Shown: positions 55,061-62,204 of the stretch, piece by piece
Numbering within the stretch: position 1 is the stretch's first letter
Layout: each line of letters starts with the position of its first letter
From: Elusimicrobiota bacterium
GTDB lineage: Bacteria; Elusimicrobiota; Elusimicrobia; UBA1565; JACRDR01
NCBI GenBank assembly: GCA_016194745.1
Contig: JACQBA010000015.1
Coordinates: forward strand, 1 to 62,204
Length of the DNA stretch: 62,204 bases
Direction: 5' to 3'
Position numbers and translations under genes: made by a program
Notes under the pieces: model-generated
Databases searched by the model: none
What the model saw: the letters and a program-made list of their open reading frames with translations, nothing else
What the model was told of the DNA's origin: nothing

Positions 55061-56056
55061 GTGGCCGAACCTCCTGCCCCAGAACCCCGCATCGAGCTGT
55101 TCAATCGAGGCGACATCGACGCCTTCCCTCGATTTCAACCCGAGAAGGACGATAAACGACTCTTTGAGGCGATCAAGGACCAGGAGTTGATCGTTTTCTA
55201 CGGAGCGGGCGTCTCCCAGCTCGCCGGATGCGCGAGTTGGACAGGTTTGGCCAATAGGGTGATCGGGGCCTTTGGGAGCACGATATACTCCGACCTCGAC
55301 AAGACCGTCTTAGGGGAACTGGCCACAGTGGACCCCCGTAAGGCAATCTCGATATGCTGTAGCCGAGTCAAAGGTGATCCAACCCTTGAGCAGTACTACT
55401 ACGGGGCCATAAAGGAGGCCGTCACGCCCGGCGACGCTGCCGCCTTCGCAAATATCCACGAGCAGCTCTTCAAACTCTACCCCGTGGCGTTCGTGACGAC
55501 TAACATCGACAAAGGCATGCAGAGTATTCCGCCGCAGCTCCTGGAAGGCAAGAAGGTGATCAACTTGACCGTGGACGAAATCGACGCCGCCGCCGAGCTT
55601 CGCGACGGCAACGTCTTCTATCTTCACGGGTCCATAGACGACCTCCCGAAGGCCATCCTGACCACTGACCAATACATCGATTACTATTTCAAACCCAAGG
55701 CCCATCTGGAGCGCTTCCTCCGAGAGGTCTTCAGCGGGAAGTATTGCGTCTTGTTCTTGGGCTACAGCCTCTCGGAATACGAGATCCTCCAGAACATCTA
55801 TCACGCATCGAAGGCGGGCGATGGGACACAGACGGAGACGCGGCACTTCCTCCTTACGCCGATATACTCACGCGATATTGCGAAATTCAACATCGAGAAG
55901 GGCTACTTTCGCATTTTTTCCGTCCGGGCCATCCCCTACTTCATCGATCACGAAGGTTATCTGCGGCTGAACTACGTCTTGCGCGAGTTGCGGAAGGAAA
56001 TCGAGGCCAGCAGCGCGACGACGCTGGACCTCATGCGGGAGATCGACGGCGTCTAA
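55061..56056 (+). CDS. SIR2-like NADase (SIR2_2 type)
   Basis: A 331-residue SIR2-fold protein. NAD-binding and catalytic motifs are complete: GAGVS (48-52), TTNID (146-150), LHGS (188-191) and VLFLGYSLSE. It lacks the zinc-binding Cys quartet of deacetylating sirtuins, which favours NAD hydrolysis as in phage-defence SIR2 effectors (Thoeris ThsA, DSR). The GTG start lies five bases after a TAAAAT (55050-55055). The stop overlaps the next ATG (TAATG), so production is coupled to the 1094-aa protein. NAD depletion upon infection is the predicted activity, by analogy. Confidence 0.85.
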   Translation: MAEPPAPEPRIELFNRGDIDAFPRFQPEKDDKRLFEAIKDQELIVFYGAGVSQLAGCASWTGLANRVIGAFGSTIYSDLDKTVLGELATVDPRKAISICCSRVKGDPTLEQYYYGAIKEAVTPGDAAAFANIHEQLFKLYPVAFVTTNIDKGMQSIPPQLLEGKKVINLTVDEIDAAAELRDGNVFYLHGSIDDLPKAILTTDQYIDYYFKPKAHLERFLREVFSGKYCVLFLGYSLSEYEILQNIYHASKAGDGTQTETRHFLLTPIYSRDIAKFNIEKGYFRIFSVRAIPYFIDHEGYLRLNYVLRELRKEIEASSATTLDLMREIDGV

Positions 56057-59000
56057 TGTTCCCACGCGAGACGGAGGCGAAGCTTCAGACGCTCCTCAAG
56101 CCCGAGGAGATCGCCGTCCTTTGGAAGACTCACCAGCGTGCGGAGTTGCGCCAGTACTTCTTCAGGACCAAGACGGACCTGAAATGGTTCAAGCCCCTAA
56201 AGGAAATCGGATATTTCGACCCCGCCCAGGTCCCTTTGCCTATCGAGGATGAAAACCATGCTTTTTCGATCCCGCAGTGGGTCGTTTTGCCCTACCTGGA
56301 GAGCATTGCGAAAAGCCTGGAAACTTTGGGATCTGAGGAGCGGGCTTGGCTCGTGCGAGAGCTACTCGAGATCATGCGAAGTGTCACGCGAGCTCGGCGC
56401 GAGGAACTCGCTCGCGACGGTAAGAGTCTCCGGTTAGACAATCTTCGGACCTGGTATCACTTCACAAAGATACTTCTGACTTTCCGTAATGTGGAAATTC
56501 CGCAAGACATTTTGGACTCGCTTCCCATATGGCTGACCACGCGATTCTCAAATCTAGCCGGATCGGACCTCGCTACGAAACTACTTCCGAAGCTGCTTGG
56601 AAAGACAGGAGACACCGCAGAGCCTCGGAAGGCGGAGGCTGTCGCACGAGCCTTGACGGCGCTGACCTGGGTTCCGCTCTCTAAGCAGAGAAAGCCCCAC
56701 GGCGAGAAGGAAGAGGCTCGGTTGCCCCTCGATGCATATTGGTTGCTGGAATCGTTTGTCGTCCAAAAGAATGGAGTCCACCTGGGCGAAGCGTGCTCTA
56801 AAGAGTTCATCTTGGAAATTGCCGAGAAGCTCCACCAGGCAATCGGGCGAGAGCAGCCCCGCACAGTTCATTTGGAGATCGGTGACGCTGACAATGAGTT
56901 GCTCTTGCAGATAACTCAACCTGCCCAAGGACGCCTGCATTGTGAACTTGGCACGGCAAAGAAAGCGGAGCATTGGTTAACGTTTGACTGGGCCGCATTC
57001 AAAACACAGGCCGTCTTTGACGTTGAGGCGAGTGACCCCGCCATGCGGTCTGCCGCCATTGCGGCTGAAGTAGAGAAACTCGCACCGAAGGAACGGGCTG
57101 GCGCGCTGAAGGAGCAGGTCGCCCAAATCGTCACCGGACTGCACCATGACTTTTCGTATATATGGCACCGGTCGATCTCTTCGACCGAAACTCGATCCGT
57201 CGATTCACCCCGGGAGCTTCTGATTCTGATCTTGCGAGAGCTTCTTGTTGGACACCTTAAGTCGCGGCCGGCCGATATCAGCACACTTCTCTCTGAGCTG
57301 ACCTCTACCCGCTTTGAGTTTGCGGTCTTTACCCGGATTGCACTCTACATCGTGGGAAAATCGTGGCGGGCCCTCTCACCGCACTTCTGGCGTCTCTCAG
57401 ATGAGAAACCGTTGTTCGATGATCCTCATTATGAGACTGAGGTCTTTCAACTGTTGCGAGAGAACGTCGGCAGCTTTACGCCCGAGGAGAGAATGCGAAT
57501 ACACGACATCATAGATGCGGGGCCCCGAAACGTCCTGGAGGAAGACCGCGAGAGGCGAGTTACGCTTTGGAAGCAAAAGTGGTTCAGCAGCCTTAAGGCA
57601 GATCCTGAGTTCCTGCGCCTCTATGATGCATGCCGCGAAGCCTCGCAGGTTGAAGTAACACCTCATTTTTTTGAGCCTGAGATACGAGTTGGACCCGGTA
57701 AGACGCCGCTGACCGCCGAGCAAATCGGAAAAGTTTCCGACAAAGAGCTGCTCGAATTCGTTCCTTCGTTTGAGAGCAGAGGTCGTCAGTCGTGGGATGA
57801 TCCAACGCCGGAAGCGCTCGGATTGTCGTTCAAAGGAGCCGCCCTCGCTGATCCCAACCGGTTTGCCAAGGGCATCGCCGCCTTTGGAGCGCTGGGCTAC
57901 CGATACTCCTATGAGATTTTATCGGGTATTCTGGATCGCGTCAAGAAGGACCCCGCAGCAATTGAGTGGAGTTCCTTCCTTGCCGGTCTCAAAGCACTGT
58001 ATTCCCGCGAGGAGTTTTGGACAGACGCCTTGCCTTACAAATCTCAAGATCGCTATGGCGCAGGCCACGCATGGGTAGTTGGCATGGCGGCAGAAGTCAT
58101 TCAAGCCGGTACTCTTTCGAAAGGAGACCTCCCGAAGGAGTTTGAGCAAGAGTCTGAATCATTGTTGGGAGTGGCCGTAAGCCGACTGGTGCCGGTTAAT
58201 GATAAGGAGAGTGTTCGCGATCCTGTTTCGCGAAGCCTTAACTCTGCCGCCGGAAAAACGATTGAGGCGCTGCTTGAGTTGAGCCTTCGGGCCGCGCGAG
58301 CCAATCAGAAGCTCGGCAAGCCCCGATGGCCCAGCTCGCTCCGCGAGAAGATGGAGCAGGCTCTAAAACGCCCTTTTATTGAGGCACACGAGATGTTCGG
58401 GCGTTTCTTAGGGCACTTCTATTGGCTGGATAAGGAATGGACCACGAGTCGGGTACGTGAATACGACTCACAGGATGACATCTTCTCGTACGCCTTCCTG
58501 GTCGGCTACCTTCACTGCGACTTGTTCGACGATCTCTTTCCGGTCATGGTGCGCCAATACAGGAAGGCCCTAGTCGTTGCCTTTGACGATGATCGTTCTG
58601 TGGAAGGGTTTGTCGACCATATCTCGATGGCCTATCTTCGCGAATATCCTCATCAGAGTCTGGGCGATCCAGAATCACTAATTACCGTAGTAGTTCGTAG
58701 CGGCAACGTCGTCCTAATTAGGAAGCTCACTGGCGTCTTGTGGATGAAGCGTCCTGGCCGGCCCCAACCTAAGCCTCGCAAGGCAGTTGTTGTCGAGGTC
58801 AAAGACGGGAAACCGCAACCGAAGGTCATTGAGCAAGAGACGAGGGCGATTGAAGAAGGCGGCGCAATACCCACTCTGGGGCAGAAGATAATTGAACTTT
58901 GGAAGTTCATTCTGCCTTTCTACGCAAAGAAAGAGCCAAAGACCGACTCCGACAAGGGGGTGCTGGCGGAACTTGTGAAACTCACGGCTTTTATTCCCGA

Positions 59001-59340
59001 GCTTAATGATGAGGCCGCCGCAATGATCAAAACTTCGGCGGAGTATGTAGATCTCGGGTTTACGTCTTCATTTCTGCTTGGGTATCTTACAGAACTCATG
59101 CCGATTGGGGACGTAAAGCAGAACGCGGTCTTTATCGCGGATATCCTTCTCGCAATGCTGCGCCACGCAACTCCAGATTTTCGTACGGAGGATATCCAGG
59201 CATTGGTTGAGTTCCTGCTGATTAATGGCGATGCCACCACGAAAGGCAAGGCTCGCGAAATCTGTGATATCTATGCGAAGCGGGGCAGGGCGGAGATATT
59301 GCGCGATATCTACGACAAGTACTGTGTCGAGGGAAAATGA
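56056..59340 (+). CDS. Large helical protein coupled to the SIR2 gene (1094 aa)
   Basis: A 1094-residue protein, predominantly helical, with no signal peptide or membrane segment. I find no Walker A motif, nuclease motif or other catalytic signature. Long regions look like HEAT/ARM-type helical repeats (e.g. about 380-620 and 700-1094). A basic linker near 885-925 (RPGRPQPKPRK) separates a C-terminal helical domain ending AREICDIYAKRGRAEILRDIYDKY. The C-terminus recalls DUF4020, known to me as fused behind SIR2 domains, but this needs a profile search. It starts on the SIR2 stop and ends on the next start. A sensor or scaffold for the SIR2 effector is inferred. Confidence 0.7.
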   Translation: MFPRETEAKLQTLLKPEEIAVLWKTHQRAELRQYFFRTKTDLKWFKPLKEIGYFDPAQVPLPIEDENHAFSIPQWVVLPYLESIAKSLETLGSEERAWLVRELLEIMRSVTRARREELARDGKSLRLDNLRTWYHFTKILLTFRNVEIPQDILDSLPIWLTTRFSNLAGSDLATKLLPKLLGKTGDTAEPRKAEAVARALTALTWVPLSKQRKPHGEKEEARLPLDAYWLLESFVVQKNGVHLGEACSKEFILEIAEKLHQAIGREQPRTVHLEIGDADNELLLQITQPAQGRLHCELGTAKKAEHWLTFDWAAFKTQAVFDVEASDPAMRSAAIAAEVEKLAPKERAGALKEQVAQIVTGLHHDFSYIWHRSISSTETRSVDSPRELLILILRELLVGHLKSRPADISTLLSELTSTRFEFAVFTRIALYIVGKSWRALSPHFWRLSDEKPLFDDPHYETEVFQLLRENVGSFTPEERMRIHDIIDAGPRNVLEEDRERRVTLWKQKWFSSLKADPEFLRLYDACREASQVEVTPHFFEPEIRVGPGKTPLTAEQIGKVSDKELLEFVPSFESRGRQSWDDPTPEALGLSFKGAALADPNRFAKGIAAFGALGYRYSYEILSGILDRVKKDPAAIEWSSFLAGLKALYSREEFWTDALPYKSQDRYGAGHAWVVGMAAEVIQAGTLSKGDLPKEFEQESESLLGVAVSRLVPVNDKESVRDPVSRSLNSAAGKTIEALLELSLRAARANQKLGKPRWPSSLREKMEQALKRPFIEAHEMFGRFLGHFYWLDKEWTTSRVREYDSQDDIFSYAFLVGYLHCDLFDDLFPVMVRQYRKALVVAFDDDRSVEGFVDHISMAYLREYPHQSLGDPESLITVVVRSGNVVLIRKLTGVLWMKRPGRPQPKPRKAVVVEVKDGKPQPKVIEQETRAIEEGGAIPTLGQKIIELWKFILPFYAKKEPKTDSDKGVLAELVKLTAFIPELNDEAAAMIKTSAEYVDLGFTSSFLLGYLTELMPIGDVKQNAVFIADILLAMLRHATPDFRTEDIQALVEFLLINGDATTKGKAREICDIYAKRGRAEILRDIYDKYCVEGK

Positions 59341-60152
59341 AAACTGTGACGGGGCCAGCAAACAATGAAGAAGATGCCTTCCACGCGATCGTGCAATGCT
59401 TGCGGTGCTCGGAATCAAAAAAATATGCTGACTATGGGTACGAACTCTATCTTCCGAAAGTAATTGAGGAATATCTCGAACCGCTTAGGAAGATGGCTCC
59501 TCATGACGTTTATGCCGTTCAGCGTGCCATCCCGGAATACTCTCCCGCATTTCGGGCCGCTGCCTGGAACCTTTGCCGCAGAGGGGTCCTTCGCCCAGGG
59601 ACTAGGATTCACGGCGGACAGACTACGGACGAGGGCTCAGGTGGAAGCGGATACTCTCTAACTCCTACAGGGAAGGAGTGGCTCTCACGCGCAAGCCACT
59701 ACGATTTTGTTCCTGTCGATCCTGGCCGATTCTCCCAGCTCCTTGATAAGTTCTCCGCTCGCTTCGGGCCAGGCTTCGTTGAGCGGAGCCAGGACGCGAT
59801 CAGATGTTATAGTGCGACCGCCTATCTGGCCTGCTGCGCGATGTGTGGAGCAGCTGCCGAATCGATAATGCTTTCGCTCGCTATTGCCAAATCCAAAGAC
59901 GAGCAGAGGACAATGGCCGAGTACGTCTCGGCGAGCGGCCGAAGTAAGATCGAAAAGGCTCTGTTGGGCCAGCAGCCCGAGCACATACGAAGAGAATTCC
60001 TCGGATATGGGAGCCTTCTGAAATACTGGCGCGACTATGCGGCTCATGGGCGTCAATCCGGGATCGGGGATGGCGAGGCCTACACTTCACTAGCGATGCT
60101 CCTTCGCCTGGCGCAGTTTGCAAGCGAGCACTGGGGCGACCTGACGAAGTAA
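59337..60152 (+). CDS. Winged-helix/HEPN-type protein
   Basis: A 271-residue protein. Residues about 50-120 look like a winged helix (AFRAAAWNLCRRGVLRPG, then GYSLTPTGKEWL). The C-terminal half is helical with a HEPN-like R-x4-H motif, WRDYAAHG (R232 to H237). Its ATG overlaps the previous stop (ATGA), making it third gene of the SIR2 operon. Possible roles: a second RNA-cutting effector or an operon regulator. HEPN assignment rests on the motif and helix content only. Confidence 0.65.
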   Translation: MKTVTGPANNEEDAFHAIVQCLRCSESKKYADYGYELYLPKVIEEYLEPLRKMAPHDVYAVQRAIPEYSPAFRAAAWNLCRRGVLRPGTRIHGGQTTDEGSGGSGYSLTPTGKEWLSRASHYDFVPVDPGRFSQLLDKFSARFGPGFVERSQDAIRCYSATAYLACCAMCGAAAESIMLSLAIAKSKDEQRTMAEYVSASGRSKIEKALLGQQPEHIRREFLGYGSLLKYWRDYAAHGRQSGIGDGEAYTSLAMLLRLAQFASEHWGDLTK

Positions 60153-60185
60153 TAGCCACCTCGAGGGATTAATCATGAGCGCACG

Positions 60186-60965
60186 ATGACTAGGAAAATC
60201 CAAGCGATAGCGAACCCAGTCATGACTCCGGCGGAGTTCCTAGACGAATTCAAGCTTCTCCGCGGTGAGGTCTACGAGGCTACTCTAAGCTGGCACGCCT
60301 ACCTTATGATCAATGAGCAAATGAGTGCAGATGGTGAGTTGCTCGACACGATGAATAGCCATCCCAGCTTTTGGCAAGTCACAATCCGTGCTCTGCGTCA
60401 TAATACGCTACTGGTCTTGGGAAGAGTATTTGACGACGACAAGCGTTCCCACTCGATCCATAATATTGTGCGAGGCTGCGCCGAGAATCCTGCGATCTTT
60501 TCCAAAGACGCGCTACGAGCACGCAGGGCGGCCGAGGGTGTTCCCGCAGAAGAGGAATACATCGAGCGCGCCTTTGTGCCAGATGCCGCGCACTTCACAG
60601 CGCTTCAGACTGAAGTCGAGGCTTGCATGAAGGTCTGGACTGGCGCATATGTAGTAATTCGCAATAAGGTCGTCGCCCACCGAGACAAGCTCGATAAGAA
60701 GACGCGGGCAGATCTCTACGCCAAGACCAAGGTAAAGGAGATAACGGAGCTTCTCGAGCGCCTATATGTCATCGAGGAATCGCTCTGGGAACTCGCGACG
60801 AACGCGAAGCCGCTCAAATTCAATGCGAACGCGAATCCCCGCGTTTCGGAGATAGTTAAGGCTACGCAGGGTGTCCTAAAATCCCTACCAAGACCCTCGC
60901 TGAGCCCTGAGTTAAAGGCAGCTCTCGCAAGGAGTACTGCCAAGAATGCAGCAGCCGACTCATAG
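60186..60965 (+). CDS. AbiU2-like HEPN protein
   Basis: A 259-residue helical protein with the HEPN motif R-x5-H in VIRNKVVAHRDK (R159 to H165) and flanking LRHNTLLVLGRVFDDDKRSHS typical of the HEPN_AbiU2 group. AbiU2 is an abortive-infection component of lactococci. It starts 33 bases after the wHTH-HEPN gene on the same strand, so cotranscription is plausible. No MNT-type nucleotidyltransferase partner is seen. Confidence 0.72.
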   Translation: MTRKIQAIANPVMTPAEFLDEFKLLRGEVYEATLSWHAYLMINEQMSADGELLDTMNSHPSFWQVTIRALRHNTLLVLGRVFDDDKRSHSIHNIVRGCAENPAIFSKDALRARRAAEGVPAEEEYIERAFVPDAAHFTALQTEVEACMKVWTGAYVVIRNKVVAHRDKLDKKTRADLYAKTKVKEITELLERLYVIEESLWELATNAKPLKFNANANPRVSEIVKATQGVLKSLPRPSLSPELKAALARSTAKNAAADS

Positions 60966-60973
60966 CCTTTGTG

Positions 60974-61192
60974 CTAGCTTTGGAAAAAGCTCAGAGGCTT
61001 CTTATAGAGGCGCGCGAACAGATCAAGCTCAACAGCATCGATGCGCCGCTGGCCTGATTCGAGGTGAGATATAAAACTCTGAGGACGCTTCAACTTTCGA
61101 GCTACCTGAACCTGAGTTAGGCCTGCCGCAAGACGCGCTTCGCACAAACGGGTGACCAGCGTCTTATGCGCTTTGGTATAGATCGTCTTCAT
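60974..61192 (-). CDS. XRE-family transcriptional regulator (72 aa)
   Basis: A 72-residue protein consisting of little more than an Xre helix-turn-helix (LCEARLAAGLTQVQVARKLKRPQSFISHLESGQRRIDAVELDLFARLY). The ATG at 61192 is preferred over the one nine codons upstream because those nine codons would be encoded by a perfect palindrome that looks like an operator. It converges with the AbiU2-like gene. It may autoregulate and control the island genes. Confidence 0.85.
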   Translation of the reverse strand: MKTIYTKAHKTLVTRLCEARLAAGLTQVQVARKLKRPQSFISHLESGQRRIDAVELDLFARLYKKPLSFFQS

Positions 61193-61193
61193 A

Positions 61194-61215
61194 GGCCTGG
61201 CACGAATGCCAGGCC
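61194..61215. promoter_or_regulatory. Palindromic operator candidate of the XRE gene
   Basis: GGCCTGGCA-CGAA-TGCCAGGCC is a perfect 9-bp inverted repeat with a 4-base centre, one base upstream of the XRE start codon. It could bind an XRE dimer; as RNA on the minus strand it would be a UUCG-capped hairpin in front of the start. Confidence 0.55.
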
Positions 61216-61274
61216 CCATGTTAATATTGGATTGTTAGATATCAGAACTTCCGATATTTCGCGTCAGGTCAAAA

Positions 61275-61661
61275 GTGCTCATAGCCCTGGTCTATCTCCT
61301 TCGTGCTTGGCTCCTCATCTCGCCAGTCCTTTTTCTGTGGTGGTTTTTTGCGCACAAGCACCGCCAGCATTTTTTCAAGAAGTATGAGCTGCTGGCTCCG
61401 ATTGGGTTCATGATCGCAGGTGTTGGATCGTTTTTCCTGCTCATGATGGTTCTAAGTCAGGGCATAGAACAACTTCTTAAACCTATGCTTCCTAGTGATT
61501 GGGGTCATTTGGATGACGACGGAGAATTCGTGTCTACAGCCAATACAATTGGCTGGCCACTTGGCATGGTTTTCGCGATAGTAATCTCTGCTATGTTCTC
61601 GTTCCTCGAACACCATAGACCTGAGAAAATTTTTCCTGCGCCAGAGGACAGTCGTGATTAG
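61275..61661 (+). CDS. Small integral membrane protein (128 aa)
   Basis: A 128-residue protein with three hydrophobic segments (about 5-24, 42-64 and 92-110) and basic residues after the first (FAHKHRQHFFKK). No family was recognised. The GTG start is preceded by AGGTC. It overlaps the next gene by eight bases, so the two are a pair; both are divergent from the XRE gene. Confidence 0.55.
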   Translation: MLIALVYLLRAWLLISPVLFLWWFFAHKHRQHFFKKYELLAPIGFMIAGVGSFFLLMMVLSQGIEQLLKPMLPSDWGHLDDDGEFVSTANTIGWPLGMVFAIVISAMFSFLEHHRPEKIFPAPEDSRD

Positions 61662-61980
61662 TACCCGCTTTAGAGGCCGGCTTCCACAGCTCGCCACTTG
61701 CCTTTTGCTTCTTTGGGCTGCTAATCCGGTCAACCCATACGGCTACTATGTATTTCTACGATGGGCCTGCTGCGCCACCTTTGCTCATCTTGCCTATGGG
61801 GCAATTGCTGCGGGTTGCACGCGATGGGCATGGCTGCTAGGAGGCGTGGCCGCGCTATACAATCCTATCCTGCGTGTCCATCTGGATCGAGTCACGTGGA
61901 CAGCCATCAATCTGGCTACGATCGGCGTACTGATCGTCACCATCGTTAAAGATATACCACCTGCGAAAGCACGGGACTGA
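61654..61980 (+). CDS. Small integral membrane protein (DUF6804-like)
   Basis: A 108-residue protein with about four hydrophobic segments. The pattern NPYGYYVFLRWACC and LYNPILRVHLDRVTWTAINLATI resembles the small membrane family DUF6804 as I remember it. The GTG start overlaps the preceding stop. Function unknown; such genes are frequent passengers in accessory regions. Confidence 0.6.
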   Translation: MISTRFRGRLPQLATCLLLLWAANPVNPYGYYVFLRWACCATFAHLAYGAIAAGCTRWAWLLGGVAALYNPILRVHLDRVTWTAINLATIGVLIVTIVKDIPPAKARD

Positions 61981-62108
61981 CCAAATCGAATTTTCTTGTC
62001 AGCTAGCGCGCGATAAAAGCCTCTTGCTATAATTGATGTGCCGGTGTCATACTGACGTGTGAGAATGTAAACTGACGAACCTGCTAACCCGACTAATCAG
62101 CTAATCTG

Positions 62109-62204
62109 CGAAACCGACGAAACCGCTAACCCCCCGAAACCGACGAAACCGCTAACCCCCCGAAACCGACGAAACCGCTAACCCCCCGAAACCGACGAAA
62201 CCGC
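62109..62204. repeat. 26-bp tandem repeat running off the right edge
   Basis: Copies start at 62109, 62135, 62161 and 62187, each beginning CGAAACCGACGAAACCGC followed by TAACCCCC; the last is cut by the window end. Each unit itself contains two related 9-base halves (CGAAACCGA, CGAAACCGC). Degenerate versions of the unit precede it from about 62070. No gene lies in 61981-62204; a TATAAT with upstream TGC occurs at 62028-62033. Confidence 0.9.

Noticed and set aside
55440..55450. CCTTCGCAA inside the SIR2 gene as a second copy of an attachment core from the tRNA anticodon loop
   Set aside because: It is a 9-base match within a well-formed coding region and lies inside the island rather than at its far end.
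56050..59340. LLGKT in the 1094-aa protein as a Walker A motif
   Set aside because: The preceding residues do not give GxxxxGKT and no Walker B or sensor motif follows at the usual distance, so I do not call it a STAND or AAA ATPase.
62100..62204. The terminal repeats as a CRISPR array
   Set aside because: The units are contiguous 26-mers without unique spacers, and there are no cas genes in the window.

Overview
The window looks like a piece of a G+C-rich, Gram-negative (double-membrane) bacterial chromosome. The outer membrane is inferred from LolA, a POTRA/barrel protein, a small OmpW-like barrel and many signal peptides. A secreted protein carrying the motif TTYYPSPSGIY, followed by a 'variant-repeat' tail (NVGVGT...KLDVNG), recalls surface proteins I associate from memory with Elusimicrobiota and related candidate phyla. 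That placement is an inference, not a demonstrated assignment.

Layout. 1-4626: a truncated exported protein, a receptor-like TPR/transmembrane/Ser-Thr kinase, and WG-repeat and orphan secreted proteins. 4717-11615: a MoxR-DUF58-BatA/DUF4159-GATase-like envelope operon. 11625-15031: a surface protein, a DUF2723 glycosyltransferase-like membrane protein and a small coiled-coil exported protein. 15080-19056 (minus): an envelope operon lolA, rodZ-like, pgsA, pgpA, single-POTRA outer-membrane protein. 21006-26304 (minus): rpsO-pnp-accB-ftsK. 26437-34497: a small membrane protein, a second receptor-like kinase, cinA, DUF3467, a copper amine oxidase and a DUF2079 protein. 34534-40314: gmk-rpoZ-coaC-coaB-udg-methyltransferase-priA, tightly packed with ATGA/GTGA overlaps. 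41080-46098 (minus): two tandem exported GH31 glycosidases. 46188-53353: tyrS-FecR-methylmalonyl-CoA mutase-thpR-mltG-MBL-CWC-OMP and a frameshifted exported gene.

At 53424 a tRNA-Ala(CGC) gene starts normally but is cut just after the anticodon loop. From there to the end, base composition falls to about half G+C on lines I sampled, and gene content changes to a defence-like island: a HEPN protein overlapping a P-loop kinase, a SIR2-type NADase gene translationally coupled to a 1094-residue helical protein and to a winged-helix/HEPN protein, an AbiU2-like HEPN protein, an XRE regulator with a palindromic operator, and two small membrane proteins. The window ends inside a 26-bp tandem repeat.

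A recurring regulatory pattern is a sigma70-like -10 box ending only 5-10 nt before the start codon of operon-leading genes, several with a good -35 box. This predicts extensive leaderless transcription. The most promising candidate for an undescribed system is the SIR2 / 1094-aa / wHTH-HEPN operon in the island.
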